Positions 16,759 to 25,586 of a stretch of DNA of 64,000 bases are shown piece after piece. The position numbers were made by a program, and so were the translations under genes. The DNA is taken from positions 872,353-936,352 of the forward strand of contig NZ_JARJHU010000003.1 in assembly GCF_029269825.1 (NCBI RefSeq). The letters are read 5' to 3'. Each line of letters opens with the position of its first letter. Position 1 is the first letter of the stretch. Source of the stretch: Pedobacter sp. JY14-1. Lineage in GTDB: Bacteria; Bacteroidota; Bacteroidia; Sphingobacteriales; Sphingobacteriaceae. A model generated the notes under the pieces. That model ran no database searches. It had not been told where the DNA came from and was given only the letters and a program-made list of their open reading frames with translations.

Positions 16759-17277
16759 TTAGAGAACAGAAATCCGTTTGACGACCGTTTCTGATCCTGC
16801 GGTGATTTTCAGGAAGTAAATACCGGCATTGAGACGGTTGGGGATGTTGTAATTTTTGGTCTGCTCCCCAGACTGGGTACGTTCATTGGAAAGCGTAACG
16901 ATCTCATTGCCCAGTAAATCCATGATCTTCACCGAAAGCGGGGATTCGCGGTCCAGGCGCAGGATCAGGTTGATCTGGTCTTCGACCGGATTAGGATACA
17001 CTTTAAGTACGGAGAGCAGTTTTGATGCAGGCTGCGGAATGGATTTTGTTATGCCGGTTGCGGAAGCATCCGCGTAGGGATTGGAACCAATACCATAGTT
17101 GGGCCTGTAGGTAGGAACACTTGCCTTGATCTGCGGCGTCTTACTGATCCTTTTCAGGCGGATGCTGTTGATGATACTGTCAGATTTCTGAGCATAAACC
17201 TCACTGCTGCCCAGAACACCCAAGCATAAAATGCAAAAGATATAAAGGAGCCGGGTTGTCTGGAGGGTCTTGCTCAT
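16759..17277 (-). CDS. small secreted protein with T9SS type A sorting domain
   Basis: About 172 residues from MSKTLQTTRLLY, which begins a signal peptide ending EVYAQKSD. The C-terminal 80 residues are a type A sorting domain (LLSVLKVYPNPVEDQINLIL, LLGNEIVTLSNERTQSGEQ, NRLNAGIYFLKITAGSETVV), the signal for export through the type IX system and attachment at the surface. Between the two signals only about 60 low-complexity residues remain, so the protein has almost no cargo. The start at 17277 rather than 17313 is set by the signal peptide and by the -7 element at 17291-17298. Confidence 0.85.
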   Translation of the reverse strand: MSKTLQTTRLLYIFCILCLGVLGSSEVYAQKSDSIINSIRLKRISKTPQIKASVPTYRPNYGIGSNPYADASATGITKSIPQPASKLLSVLKVYPNPVEDQINLILRLDRESPLSVKIMDLLGNEIVTLSNERTQSGEQTKNYNIPNRLNAGIYFLKITAGSETVVKRISVL

Positions 17278-17290
17278 GTTTGGTACTCGC

Positions 17291-17298
17291 CAAAAATA
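17291..17298 (-). promoter_or_regulatory. -7 promoter element TATTTTTG
   Basis: An exact TAnnTTTG on the minus strand. Predicted transcription start is about 10 nt before the ATG at 17277; it excludes the longer reading frame that starts at 17313. Confidence 0.5.
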
Positions 17299-17399
17299 TA
17301 AATAAAAAAACAAAATAATTAATGATTTTGTTCGATGATCAGATTTTTAACAATATTTAACAAGTTATTACGTTGAGCGGCTACCTGAATATTTATTTG

Positions 17400-17407
17400 T
17401 AGTTTTG
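17400..17407 (+). promoter_or_regulatory. -7 promoter element TAGTTTTG upstream of kup
   Basis: An exact TAnnTTTG, giving a leader of about 15 nt before the GTG at 17427. A TTG at 17373-17375 is 24 bp upstream, slightly far for a -33 element. Confidence 0.5.
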
Positions 17408-17426
17408 CGCGCATAATTAAATCAAA

Positions 17427-19379
17427 GTGTCAGATCATAAGAATTTGAATGCGGTCACTGCTGGTGGCCTGCTGGTCAGTTTAGGGATTGTTTATGGTGA
17501 TATCGGTACCTCACCACTCTACACACTTAAAGCGATCTTTAATTCGGCAGCGGCAGGGGGGCATCCGCTGGATGTAAATTTTGTACTTGGTGCTCTTTCC
17601 TGTATCATATGGACGCTTACCCTGCAGACGACGTTGAAATATGTGGTGGTGACGCTGCGGGCAGATAACAGAGGAGAAGGCGGAATTTTTTCGCTGTATT
17701 CCCTGGTACGGAAGAATGCAAAGTGGCTGGTCATCCCGGCAGTGATCGGAGGTTGTGCATTGCTGGCGGACGGTATCATTACGCCAAGTATTACCGTCAC
17801 ATCTGCCATCGAAGGGTTGAAACTGAAGTTCCCGGAGGTTCAGGTGATCCCGATTGTATTGACGATCATTACGGTTTTATTCGTGATCCAGCAATTTGGC
17901 ACAGACCTGGTAGGCCGGCTTTTCGGCCCGGTAATGTTCCTGTGGTTCACTACACTTGGTTTCCTGGGGTTGTTATTTGTGATGCAGGACCTGAGTATCC
18001 TGAGGGCCTTCAATCCTTATTATGCGGTGATGCTGCTGGCTAAAAGCCCTATCGCCCTGCTGATCTTAGGTGGTGTGTTCCTGTGTACAACTGGTGCGGA
18101 GGCATTGTATTCAGACATGGGGCATTGCGGGCGGAAGAACATCCGGGTAAGCTGGGTATTTGTGAAGCTGATGCTGATCCTGAACTATCTTGGTCAGGGC
18201 GTGTGGACATTGAAACACGGCAATTACGATACGCACCTGAACCCGTTCTTTGAGATGATCCCGTCCCAATATTTATTGTTCCTGGTCGGTCTGGCCACGT
18301 GTGCAGCGATTATTGCAAGCCAGGCGATGATTACAGGATCTTTTACCCTTATCTCTGAAGCTGTAAGACTGAATCTCTGGCCTAAAGTTCGGATCAATTA
18401 TCCGAGTAACCAGAAGGGACAGATCTATGTGCCTTCAATCAACTGGATATTGTGGGCGGGATGTATGGTTATCGTTTTGATCTTTCAGAATTCATCCAGA
18501 ATGGAAGGAGCATATGGCCTGGCCATCAATATGACTTTTCTTGCTACCACCATACTGATTGCGGCCTATATGAAGCGTAAAAAAGTGCCTTTGTATGTCA
18601 TCGTTGTCTTCCTGCTGATCTATGGCGCTATCGAGGTCACCTTCCTGGTAGGTAACATGGCCAAGTTCCTGCACGGTGGCTGGGTAACGGTGATGATCGG
18701 TATGGCGCTTTTCACGGTGATGTGGAGTTGGTATGTATCCCGTAAGATCAAGAACCGCTTTGTAAAGTATGTGGAGATTGAGGACTATTACCAGATCATC
18801 GGAGAATTGAGCAACGATGAGTCTGTACCTAAATACTGCTCTCAGCTGGTTTACCTGACCAGCGCCAACTTTAAAACAGAGATAGAATCGAAAATCATTT
18901 ACTCGATCATACAAAAGGAACCTAAGCGTGCCGATGTGTACTGGCTGGTGCATGTAGATGTAGTTGACGAGCCGTTTACCAGGGAATATAAGGTAGAGTT
19001 CCTGATCCCGGGTAAGCTGATACGTATCGACTTCAAACTGGGTTTCCGCGTGGAGCAAAGGGTTAATCTGCTGTACCGGAAAGTTGTGGAAGAACTGGTG
19101 AAAAACGGGGAAATTGACATTACAAGCCAGTATACTTCGCTGAACAAGCACAAAATTGCCGGAGATTTCAGATTTGTACTTCTTGAAAAACATTTGTCCA
19201 AGTTTTCCAATCTGAGCTTCTATGAGCGTACGATTATGGATTATTACTTTATCCTGAAACGCCTGAGCCTTTCAGAGGTAAGAAGTTTTGGTCTGGATTC
19301 AAGCTATGTGAATGTAGAAAAGGTACCGCTGATCTTTGTGGCACCTGATGATATTGAACTGGACAGGATCAGCACATAG
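17427..19379 (+). CDS. kup: KUP/HAK/KT family potassium uptake permease
   Basis: A 650-residue protein with about 12 membrane helices in the first 430 residues and a C-terminal cytoplasmic domain. The family signature GIVYGDIGTSPLYTLKAIF is at the N-terminus, with TGAEALYSDMGHCGRKNIR in the middle. It imports potassium, probably with protons. The start is a GTG (MSDHKNLN) just after a TAnnTTTG element; no earlier in-frame start is plausible. It is a single-gene transcription unit ending at the hairpin at 19420-19442. Confidence 0.95.
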   Translation: MSDHKNLNAVTAGGLLVSLGIVYGDIGTSPLYTLKAIFNSAAAGGHPLDVNFVLGALSCIIWTLTLQTTLKYVVVTLRADNRGEGGIFSLYSLVRKNAKWLVIPAVIGGCALLADGIITPSITVTSAIEGLKLKFPEVQVIPIVLTIITVLFVIQQFGTDLVGRLFGPVMFLWFTTLGFLGLLFVMQDLSILRAFNPYYAVMLLAKSPIALLILGGVFLCTTGAEALYSDMGHCGRKNIRVSWVFVKLMLILNYLGQGVWTLKHGNYDTHLNPFFEMIPSQYLLFLVGLATCAAIIASQAMITGSFTLISEAVRLNLWPKVRINYPSNQKGQIYVPSINWILWAGCMVIVLIFQNSSRMEGAYGLAINMTFLATTILIAAYMKRKKVPLYVIVVFLLIYGAIEVTFLVGNMAKFLHGGWVTVMIGMALFTVMWSWYVSRKIKNRFVKYVEIEDYYQIIGELSNDESVPKYCSQLVYLTSANFKTEIESKIIYSIIQKEPKRADVYWLVHVDVVDEPFTREYKVEFLIPGKLIRIDFKLGFRVEQRVNLLYRKVVEELVKNGEIDITSQYTSLNKHKIAGDFRFVLLEKHLSKFSNLSFYERTIMDYYFILKRLSLSEVRSFGLDSSYVNVEKVPLIFVAPDDIELDRIST

Positions 19380-19419
19380 GAGGGTGTAGGGGTTTCCAGC
19401 ATAGTTGACCGTATAAAAA

Positions 19420-19442
19420 AAAAGCTCCGGGGAGGAGCTTTT
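19420..19442. terminator. bidirectional terminator between kup and the amino acid permease
   Basis: AAAAGCTCC pairs with GGAGCTTTT across a 5-nt loop. The minus strand has a long run of T after the stem and the plus strand a short one, so it can end transcripts of both convergent genes. A second small hairpin (GTCTGG/CCAGAC, 19446-19465) follows. Confidence 0.75.
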
Positions 19443-19623
19443 ACTGTCTGGTTTTCCTGCCAGACAATGTAGGGATAATTAGGAGGGCAATTCAACAGAT
19501 ATCCTCTCCGGGATATTGTATTGAGTTATAAATACTAATGTAGAGATATATTCTCGAATTGTAGAATTTATTTTAAATATTTTTTAATTTCCACAAAAGA
19601 AGGTTTTTATTGTGTAATTTTTT

Positions 19624-21573
19624 CTACATATTCTGACTGTTGAGCTTGCTGTGGTGGTATCCGTAGCAAATGTACAGGATCAGCCCGACAACAAGCCAAA
19701 CACCAAACCCTATCCAGTTGGAGATACCGAGCTCGCACATCATATAAAGGCAGCTGATGAGTCCCAGGACCGGGATCAGGGATAGGTTTCGGGTAATACA
19801 GTAATACATAATCACCATACAGATGAGCAGAAAAATCCACATGGGGATTTTATGTTTGAAGAGCGCCCAGCCGCTTTCATACTTGCTGTCCGCAGGAAGT
19901 GCGGAATTGGCGATAAATTCTCCGTAGGCCGAAGGGCTGAGGCTGTTCAGATAGTCGATAGCGTTGATGTTGCGTTCAACGCTGCCCGTCTTCGCTTTTT
20001 CTGCCTGTATTTCTCTTTTCAATACCACGAGCTGTTGCTTGTTCAGCGAAGTAACCAACGCAACAGGATCGTGGTTTTTCGGCTGGTTCAGGAGAAATGC
20101 GGTGCTTTCTGAGCGATAGAGACCAAAAGCGATCCCAATGCCGGCAACGAAGGCAGCCGGGATAAAGAACCTGGAATTGATATAAGGGATACGGAATTTT
20201 CCACGTTGAATACCTGGTCTGTTTTGTAATACCAGTACGCCCGCGCAAACGAGCACAAAAGCAAACAAGGTACCTATAGAGCATAAATCGGTAACCATGG
20301 TCAGGTTCATAAACAAGGCGGGTATGGCGACAACGAAACCGGTAACGACCGTAGCGAACGAAGGGGTTTTGTATTTTGGATGTATCCTCGAAAAGGATTT
20401 GGGCAGCAGGCCATCCCTGCTCATGCTCATCCATATCCTGGGCTGTCCCATCTGAAAGACCAGCAGTACACTCGCCATGGCAAAAACCGCGCTGACAGCA
20501 ATGATTCCGCTGAGTAACTTGAGGTCGATCTGATCGAATACGAAAGCCAGCGGGTCTCCTACCGCCAGGGATCTGTAACTGACAATCCCGGTAAGGACAA
20601 GCGCTATCGCAACATAAAGAATGGTACAGATAATGATGGCCCACATCATCCCTCTGGGCAGGTCCCGCTGCGGGTTTTTGCATTCTTCGGCTGTGGTGGA
20701 GATGGCATCAAACCCGATGTAGGCAAAGAATACTGCAGATACACCTTTAAGTACACCGGAAATGCCGTTTGGAGCGAAGGGATCCCAATTTCTGGTGTCG
20801 ACATAAAAAACGCCGACGGCAAGTACCAGCAGAATTACAGCAAGCTTGATGATGACCATAGCGTTACTTGCGTTTCTGGATTCTTTCATACCGCGGTATA
20901 CCAGATAGGTAATGAAGATAATAATGCCCAGGGCTGGAAGGTCTGCAACGATATGCAGGCCACCTATGTTTGGAGCGGTAAGCCAGGCGTTGCTGGCCTC
21001 CCGGATGGAACTGTCGAGGTTTTCATAATTGCTGCCCGCGTTCATGAGTGCTTGTGCGTGCTGGTGTCCCTTGTAAGCGGTGAAGTAATCCATGGTCATC
21101 CAGTCGGGGAGATGGATGCCCTCAATTTGCAGGGCCGGTATCTTTATGGAAGATAAAAGCCCCGTAAAGTAATCAGACCAGGATATGGCAACGGTGATAT
21201 TGCCAATGGCATATTCCATAATCAGCGACCAGCCGATGATCCAGGCTACCAGTTCTCCAAATGCTACATAGGAATACGTGTATGCACTTCCGGAAACAGG
21301 AACCATCGAAGCGAATTCGGCATAGGCAAAGGCAGCGAAACTACAGGCAGCTGCAGTGAAAATGAACAGAAAGATGACCGCCGGGCCGCCGTCTGCACTA
21401 GCTTTGCCAATGGTGCTGAAAATTCCGGCGCCGATGATCGCAGCGATGCCGAATGCGGTCAGGTCCTTTACGCCGAGAGTCTTATGTAAGGAGGTACCGT
21501 GTGTGGAATCGCCTTTTTCTGCGTCAGCAAGTATTTTTGATACCTCTTTTTTCCGGAAGAGTTGTTCGAACAT
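19624..21573 (-). CDS. amino acid permease, APC superfamily (cationic amino acid transporter-like)
   Basis: A 649-residue polytopic protein. The N-terminal part has KDLTAFGIAAIIGAGIFSTI and YAEFASMVPVSGSAYTYSYV, hallmarks of the CAT branch of the APC family; FAYIGFDAISTTAEECKNPQ follows in the middle. It exchanges or imports amino acids across the inner membrane. It is longer than its paralogue at 44020-45726 because of a hydrophilic insert of about 80 residues (starting LLNQPKNHDPVALVTSL) before the last helices and another between helices 3 and 5. It begins 1 bp after the stop of the M3 peptidase gene, suggesting that peptides cleaved by that enzyme and amino acid transport are co-expressed. 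Confidence 0.9.
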   Translation of the reverse strand: MFEQLFRKKEVSKILADAEKGDSTHGTSLHKTLGVKDLTAFGIAAIIGAGIFSTIGKASADGGPAVIFLFIFTAAACSFAAFAYAEFASMVPVSGSAYTYSYVAFGELVAWIIGWSLIMEYAIGNITVAISWSDYFTGLLSSIKIPALQIEGIHLPDWMTMDYFTAYKGHQHAQALMNAGSNYENLDSSIREASNAWLTAPNIGGLHIVADLPALGIIIFITYLVYRGMKESRNASNAMVIIKLAVILLVLAVGVFYVDTRNWDPFAPNGISGVLKGVSAVFFAYIGFDAISTTAEECKNPQRDLPRGMMWAIIICTILYVAIALVLTGIVSYRSLAVGDPLAFVFDQIDLKLLSGIIAVSAVFAMASVLLVFQMGQPRIWMSMSRDGLLPKSFSRIHPKYKTPSFATVVTGFVVAIPALFMNLTMVTDLCSIGTLFAFVLVCAGVLVLQNRPGIQRGKFRIPYINSRFFIPAAFVAGIGIAFGLYRSESTAFLLNQPKNHDPVALVTSLNKQQLVVLKREIQAEKAKTGSVERNINAIDYLNSLSPSAYGEFIANSALPADSKYESGWALFKHKIPMWIFLLICMVIMYYCITRNLSLIPVLGLISCLYMMCELGISNWIGFGVWLVVGLILYICYGYHHSKLNSQNM

Positions 21574-21574
21574 C

Positions 21575-23290
21575 TTAACCTAATTTAGCCAGTTCTTCTT
21601 TAATGAATGCTGCAAGCTCCTGCACGTAAGCAGGGCTGAAGTCGAACCTGATCCCCGCTGTCTTATAGATCTCACCTATTGGCTTGCTGTAGCCCAAAGA
21701 TAAGGCTGCAAGGTATTGTTTCAGCGCATCCTGCGGATTTTCTTTATAGTTCTTCCATATGGCGATCGCACCAAGCTGGGCAATGGCATATTCGATATAG
21801 TAAAAGGGTACTTCGAACAGATGCAGCTGTTTTTGCCATAGGTTGCCCATTTGCTGTTCCAGCCCGTCCCAGTGTGTAAAGCCTGCACCGAACCTGCTGT
21901 AGATTTGCTTGAACGCTTCTTCCCTGTCGGCCGCATTGTGCTCCGGATTGGTGTATATCCAGTGCTGGAACTGATCGATAACAGCTACCCACGGCAGGGT
22001 CTTGAGGACATCGGTGAGTTGTTCCTTTTTTGCGCGCAGCAAGTCATCCTCGTTGTCGAAATAGATATTCCAGTTGCCCATGGAGATTAGTTCCATACTC
22101 ATGGAAGCGAGTTCGGCTACTTCGGACGGGCAGTGCTTGAAGTCATTCAGCTCAAGCCCGGCCGTAAGAAAGGTATGCACGGCATGCCCCCCTTCATGGA
22201 CCATCGTGGTCAGGTCACGCAGCGAATTGGCAGAGTTCATGAAGATAAACGGAGCTCCGGTTTCTGCTAACGGATAGTTATAACCTCCCGGGGCCTTTCC
22301 TTTGCGGCTCTCTACATCGAAAAGCTTATTGGCTTTCATGATAGATAACATATGCCCAAGTTTCGGGTCGATCTGATTAAAACAGGCAATACTTTTGTCA
22401 ATCAGCTCTTCTCCGTTTCTGAAAGGCTTGAGGGCCGGTTTTCCGGTGGTGCTGACTTCCATATCCCAGGGCCTGAGATTGGGTATGCCTAGTGCCGAGG
22501 CTCTTTTTTCGGCCTGTTCGCTCAGCAGAGGTACAATATGTTTTTCAATAGCCTCATGGAACTGGTAACAGTCTTGTGGCGTATAGTCAAATCTGCCCAA
22601 TGCCTGGAACATATAATCCCGGTAGTTCTCGAAGCCTGCATTGAGGGCAACCTGATGGCGCATGGCAACGAGCTCATCAAAAAGAAGATTAAGGTTATCT
22701 TTGTCAACCAGCCTGCGCTGCTGTATGGTTTCCCAGGCGTTCTGCCTTACTGCCCGGTCGGTGTCCCTGAGGAAATTGGACGCCTGTTCCAGCGTATATT
22801 CCTGATCTTTGATGATTACACTCATGGCGCCGGTGGTGGCCTGGTATTTTTGTTGCGCGACCTGTAGTTTGGTCAGCAGTTCAACGTTCTCATCCCTGTA
22901 GATCTCTATGGCCTTACGGATGCCTCTGATATAGACGAAGTATTTTTCCTGGTCAAGCGCGTCTATATAGGGATTATCGTTGAACTTCTTGTTCAGCTGA
23001 TTGTTGATTGGAGAGACCTTAGGTTCGATCTCTGTAGCAAAATATTGAAAGTCCTGTACCAGTTTTTCATTCGCGGTATCGCAACTCATCCGGATATACC
23101 TCCAGGCAAAGTCTTCTTCGAGGGCTGCCTCAAGTTCGCTTTTGTCCTTCAGCCAGTTTTCAAGTGCTTGTACGCTATTGATTTCCCTTGATAACAGCTC
23201 ATCGAGTATGGGCTTAATGTTATCCCATTTGATTTCCAGTTCCTGTGGAATATAATTGCGTTTTTTGGGAGGTATGGTCAGGTCTATCAT
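21575..23290 (-). CDS. M3 family oligoendopeptidase
   Basis: A 571-residue zinc metallopeptidase of the thimet/PepF group. The HExxH site is in TTMVHEGGHAVHTFL and the third-ligand helix in CPSEVAELASMSMELISMG. It degrades short peptides in the cytoplasm; there is no signal peptide. Length fits the PepF-like subgroup. It is followed immediately by an amino acid permease and preceded by the UbiA-like gene (11 bp), so the yihA-ubiA-pepF-permease genes form one unit. Confidence 0.92.
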   Translation of the reverse strand: MIDLTIPPKKRNYIPQELEIKWDNIKPILDELLSREINSVQALENWLKDKSELEAALEEDFAWRYIRMSCDTANEKLVQDFQYFATEIEPKVSPINNQLNKKFNDNPYIDALDQEKYFVYIRGIRKAIEIYRDENVELLTKLQVAQQKYQATTGAMSVIIKDQEYTLEQASNFLRDTDRAVRQNAWETIQQRRLVDKDNLNLLFDELVAMRHQVALNAGFENYRDYMFQALGRFDYTPQDCYQFHEAIEKHIVPLLSEQAEKRASALGIPNLRPWDMEVSTTGKPALKPFRNGEELIDKSIACFNQIDPKLGHMLSIMKANKLFDVESRKGKAPGGYNYPLAETGAPFIFMNSANSLRDLTTMVHEGGHAVHTFLTAGLELNDFKHCPSEVAELASMSMELISMGNWNIYFDNEDDLLRAKKEQLTDVLKTLPWVAVIDQFQHWIYTNPEHNAADREEAFKQIYSRFGAGFTHWDGLEQQMGNLWQKQLHLFEVPFYYIEYAIAQLGAIAIWKNYKENPQDALKQYLAALSLGYSKPIGEIYKTAGIRFDFSPAYVQELAAFIKEELAKLG

Positions 23291-23301
23291 TATCTGAAAT
23301 A

Positions 23302-24168
23302 TTATAGGTTGAAGTTTGTACGTAAAAAGGTGTCAAGGAGGAAGCAAGCCGCAAAAATTACTGAGGCATAGCCATTGGTGGTAGCAAAGGCACGGTCTAC
23401 CCTGCTGATATCTTCAGGTTTGACCAGCAAGTGCTGGTAGACAAGCATTGCGCAAAAGAAAACGACGCCCGCATAGTAGGCGTAGCTGAGCTGGGTAAGG
23501 AATACAGGAGCGATGACACATAGGGCCGCGCCGGTATGGAGCAGTTCGGAAAGTCTTAGTGCATTGCGGGTCCCGAGTGCTGCGGGAATGGAATGTAGTT
23601 TCTCCCGGCGGTCAAAATCCTGGTCCTGAAGTGCATAGATGATGTCGAAGCCACTTACCCAGAAGAGTACGGCAAAAGAATACAATACAGGCACAATGCT
23701 AAAGGCTCCGGTTACGGCAATATAGGCACCGACCGGAGCGAGCCCAAGCCCAAGTCCAAGCACAAGATGGCAAAGGGCGGTAAACCTTTTGGTATAACTG
23801 TAAACCAGTACTATAAACAATGCCACTGGCGAAAGGTAAAAGCACAAGGGGTTGATGAACCAAGTGGTGGTGACGAAGAGCAGGCAGTTGATGATCACAA
23901 AAATGAGCGCTTCACTGGCAGAGACCCTGCCCGATGGAATGTCACGTGTTTTTGTCCTCGGATTTTTTGCATCTATCTTGCGGTCAAGATAGCGGTTAAA
24001 AGCCATTGCGGAATTTCGCGCAAATACCATGCATAGGATCACCAGAACAAACAAACTCCAGCTAAAAGGAGACGTATTGTCAGCGAGTCCAAGGAAAAAG
24101 CCGATCATGGCAAAAGGCAGGGCAAAAACGGAATGCGCAAATAATACGAGTGAAAAGTATTTCTTCAT
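23302..24168 (-). CDS. UbiA-like polyprenyltransferase (possibly MqnP type)
   Basis: A 288-residue integral membrane protein with about eight helices. Both Asp-rich prenyl diphosphate/Mg sites are present: AFNRYLDRKIDAKNPRTKTR and DIIYALQDQDFDRREKL. It attaches a prenyl chain to an aromatic acid in quinone biosynthesis. The SRDIPSGR-like TKTRDIPSGRVSASEALIF region resembles the UbiA-like group that includes MqnP of the futalosine menaquinone pathway, rather than MenA; this is a family-level inference. The methylase gene ubiE lies divergently 0.7 kb away, consistent with menaquinone synthesis. It overlaps the yihA stop by 4 bp (ATGA). Confidence 0.87.
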   Translation of the reverse strand: MKKYFSLVLFAHSVFALPFAMIGFFLGLADNTSPFSWSLFVLVILCMVFARNSAMAFNRYLDRKIDAKNPRTKTRDIPSGRVSASEALIFVIINCLLFVTTTWFINPLCFYLSPVALFIVLVYSYTKRFTALCHLVLGLGLGLAPVGAYIAVTGAFSIVPVLYSFAVLFWVSGFDIIYALQDQDFDRREKLHSIPAALGTRNALRLSELLHTGAALCVIAPVFLTQLSYAYYAGVVFFCAMLVYQHLLVKPEDISRVDRAFATTNGYASVIFAACFLLDTFLRTNFNL

Positions 24169-24803
24169 TGGTCTTGCGGTTGCGTTGTTTTTTGGAGGAC
24201 TGGCATGACAAAATCATGGTTGGTCTGACTGATGAAGTCCAGGACCTGATCCTTTCCCTGGCCACTTTCAGCGGACGTTACAAAGGCCGGCGGAACTTCT
24301 TCAAACCATTGCTGCAGCGCTTTCCTGAACAGGGAAACGTTTTTACTGGTTTTGGTAGCCGATTGTTTGTCTGATTTGGTAAAAATGAGGACAAACGGGA
24401 TCTGTATCTCACCCAGCCAGTAACAGAAGTCCAGGTCAATCTGCTGAGGTTCAAGCCGGCTGTCGATAAGCACCATGATGCATTGCAGGCTTTCCCTTTT
24501 TTGTATGTAATTGCGGATAAATTTTTCCCATTTTTCACGGCTGCTTTTGGAAACCTTTGCATAACCATAACCAGGAAGATCAACGATATACCATTCGTTA
24601 TTAACCAGGAAATGGTTGATCAGTTGTGTTTTGCCTGGTTTCTGGGAGGTTTTGGCAAGTCCGTGCTGGTTGACCAGTTTGTTGATCAATGAAGATTTAC
24701 CCACATTTGATCTCCCAATAAAAGCGTATTCGGGCATCACGGGGGGGGGCAGCGCAGAAACTTTGGTATTGCTGCAGACGAAGGCCGCTGATTTTATAAT
24801 CAT
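24165..24803 (-). CDS. yihA: ribosome biogenesis GTPase YihA/YsxC (EngB)
   Basis: A 212-residue TRAFAC GTPase. G1 is GRSNVGKSSLINKL, G2/G3 are KPGKTQLINHF and VDLPGYGYAKVSKSSREKWE, and G4 is TKSD. It assists late assembly of the large ribosomal subunit and is usually essential. A run of nine C residues (24741-24749) encodes Pro-Pro-Pro ahead of the G1 motif and is a potential slippage site. The -7 element TACCTTTG at 24808-24815 is so close to the ATG (24803) that the mRNA should start at the start codon. Confidence 0.95.
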   Translation of the reverse strand: MIIKSAAFVCSNTKVSALPPPVMPEYAFIGRSNVGKSSLINKLVNQHGLAKTSQKPGKTQLINHFLVNNEWYIVDLPGYGYAKVSKSSREKWEKFIRNYIQKRESLQCIMVLIDSRLEPQQIDLDFCYWLGEIQIPFVLIFTKSDKQSATKTSKNVSLFRKALQQWFEEVPPAFVTSAESGQGKDQVLDFISQTNHDFVMPVLQKTTQPQDQ

Positions 24804-24807
24804 CTGA

Positions 24808-24815
24808 CAAAGGTA
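24808..24815 (-). promoter_or_regulatory. -7 element TACCTTTG of yihA (leaderless)
   Basis: An exact TAnnTTTG on the minus strand with TTG at 24834-24832, spacer 16. Only 4 nt separate it from the ATG at 24803. Confidence 0.6.
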
Positions 24816-24838
24816 GAAAATTAGTTTTCAACAATACT

Positions 24839-24846
24839 TATCTTTG
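24839..24846 (+). promoter_or_regulatory. -7 element TATCTTTG of ubiE
   Basis: An exact TAnnTTTG, 8 nt before the ubiE ATG at 24855, predicting a leader of 2-5 nt. It is divergent from the yihA promoter, with the two elements only 23 bp apart. Confidence 0.55.
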
Positions 24847-24854
24847 CGGTATCC

Positions 24855-25586
24855 ATGAACGAAAACATTACACCTTATCAATCTGCTACCACTTCTAAAA
24901 AGGAGCAGGTTGCGGAGATGTTCAACAATATTTCCGGCACCTATGATTTTCTGAACCATTTTATGTCAATGGGCATTGATATTATCTGGAGAAAGAAGGC
25001 GGTCGGTGAGCTGAAGCAATTGAAACCTGCCCTGATCCTCGATGTAGCCACCGGTACAGGTGACTTTGCTTTTGAGGCGATAAGGATACTGAAGCCTGAA
25101 AAGGTGATCGGCGTAGATATTTCGGAGGGAATGCTGGAGGTCGCCAGGAAGAAGATCACCGAACGACGTCTGGAACCGATTTTTTCTGTGCAGGCAGGGG
25201 ATTCAGAGGGACTACATTTTCCGGATAATACCTTTGACGCGATAACCGTGGCTTTTGGCGTGAGAAATTTTGAAAATCTGGAAAAGGGACTGAGGGATAT
25301 GCACCGTGTTCTGAAGCCGGGAGGCAAACTGGTGGTACTCGAATTCTCGAAGCCAAGAAGGTTTCCGGTAAAGCAGGCTTATCATTTTTACTTTAAATAT
25401 GTAACTCCGATCCTGGGCAAATGGTTCTCCAGAGACAGCAGGGCTTATACTTATCTTCCTGAGTCTGTGGCTGCTTTTCCTGACGGGTCTGATTTTCTCG
25501 GAGTAATGAAGAGGGCAGGCTTTAAAAATACTACAGAAAAACGTTTAACGTTTGGAATAAGTGCAATTTATACCGGTACCAAATGA
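24855..25586 (+). CDS. ubiE: demethylmenaquinone methyltransferase (UbiE/MenG)
   Basis: A 243-residue class I SAM methyltransferase. The SAM motif I is LILDVATGTGDFAFEA, followed by VIGVDISEGMLEVARKK, DAITVAFGVRNFENLEKGL and the motif HRVLKPGGKLVVLEFSKP, all typical of UbiE. It methylates the ring of demethylmenaquinone in the last step of menaquinone synthesis. The stop codon overlaps the start of porT by 4 bp; ubiE-porT linkage is common in Bacteroidota. Confidence 0.95.
   Translation: MNENITPYQSATTSKKEQVAEMFNNISGTYDFLNHFMSMGIDIIWRKKAVGELKQLKPALILDVATGTGDFAFEAIRILKPEKVIGVDISEGMLEVARKKITERRLEPIFSVQAGDSEGLHFPDNTFDAITVAFGVRNFENLEKGLRDMHRVLKPGGKLVVLEFSKPRRFPVKQAYHFYFKYVTPILGKWFSRDSRAYTYLPESVAAFPDGSDFLGVMKRAGFKNTTEKRLTFGISAIYTGTK

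Noticed and set aside
18492-19193. Minus-strand frame of 233 codons within kup
   Set aside because: It is antisense to conserved kup sequence and has no domain.
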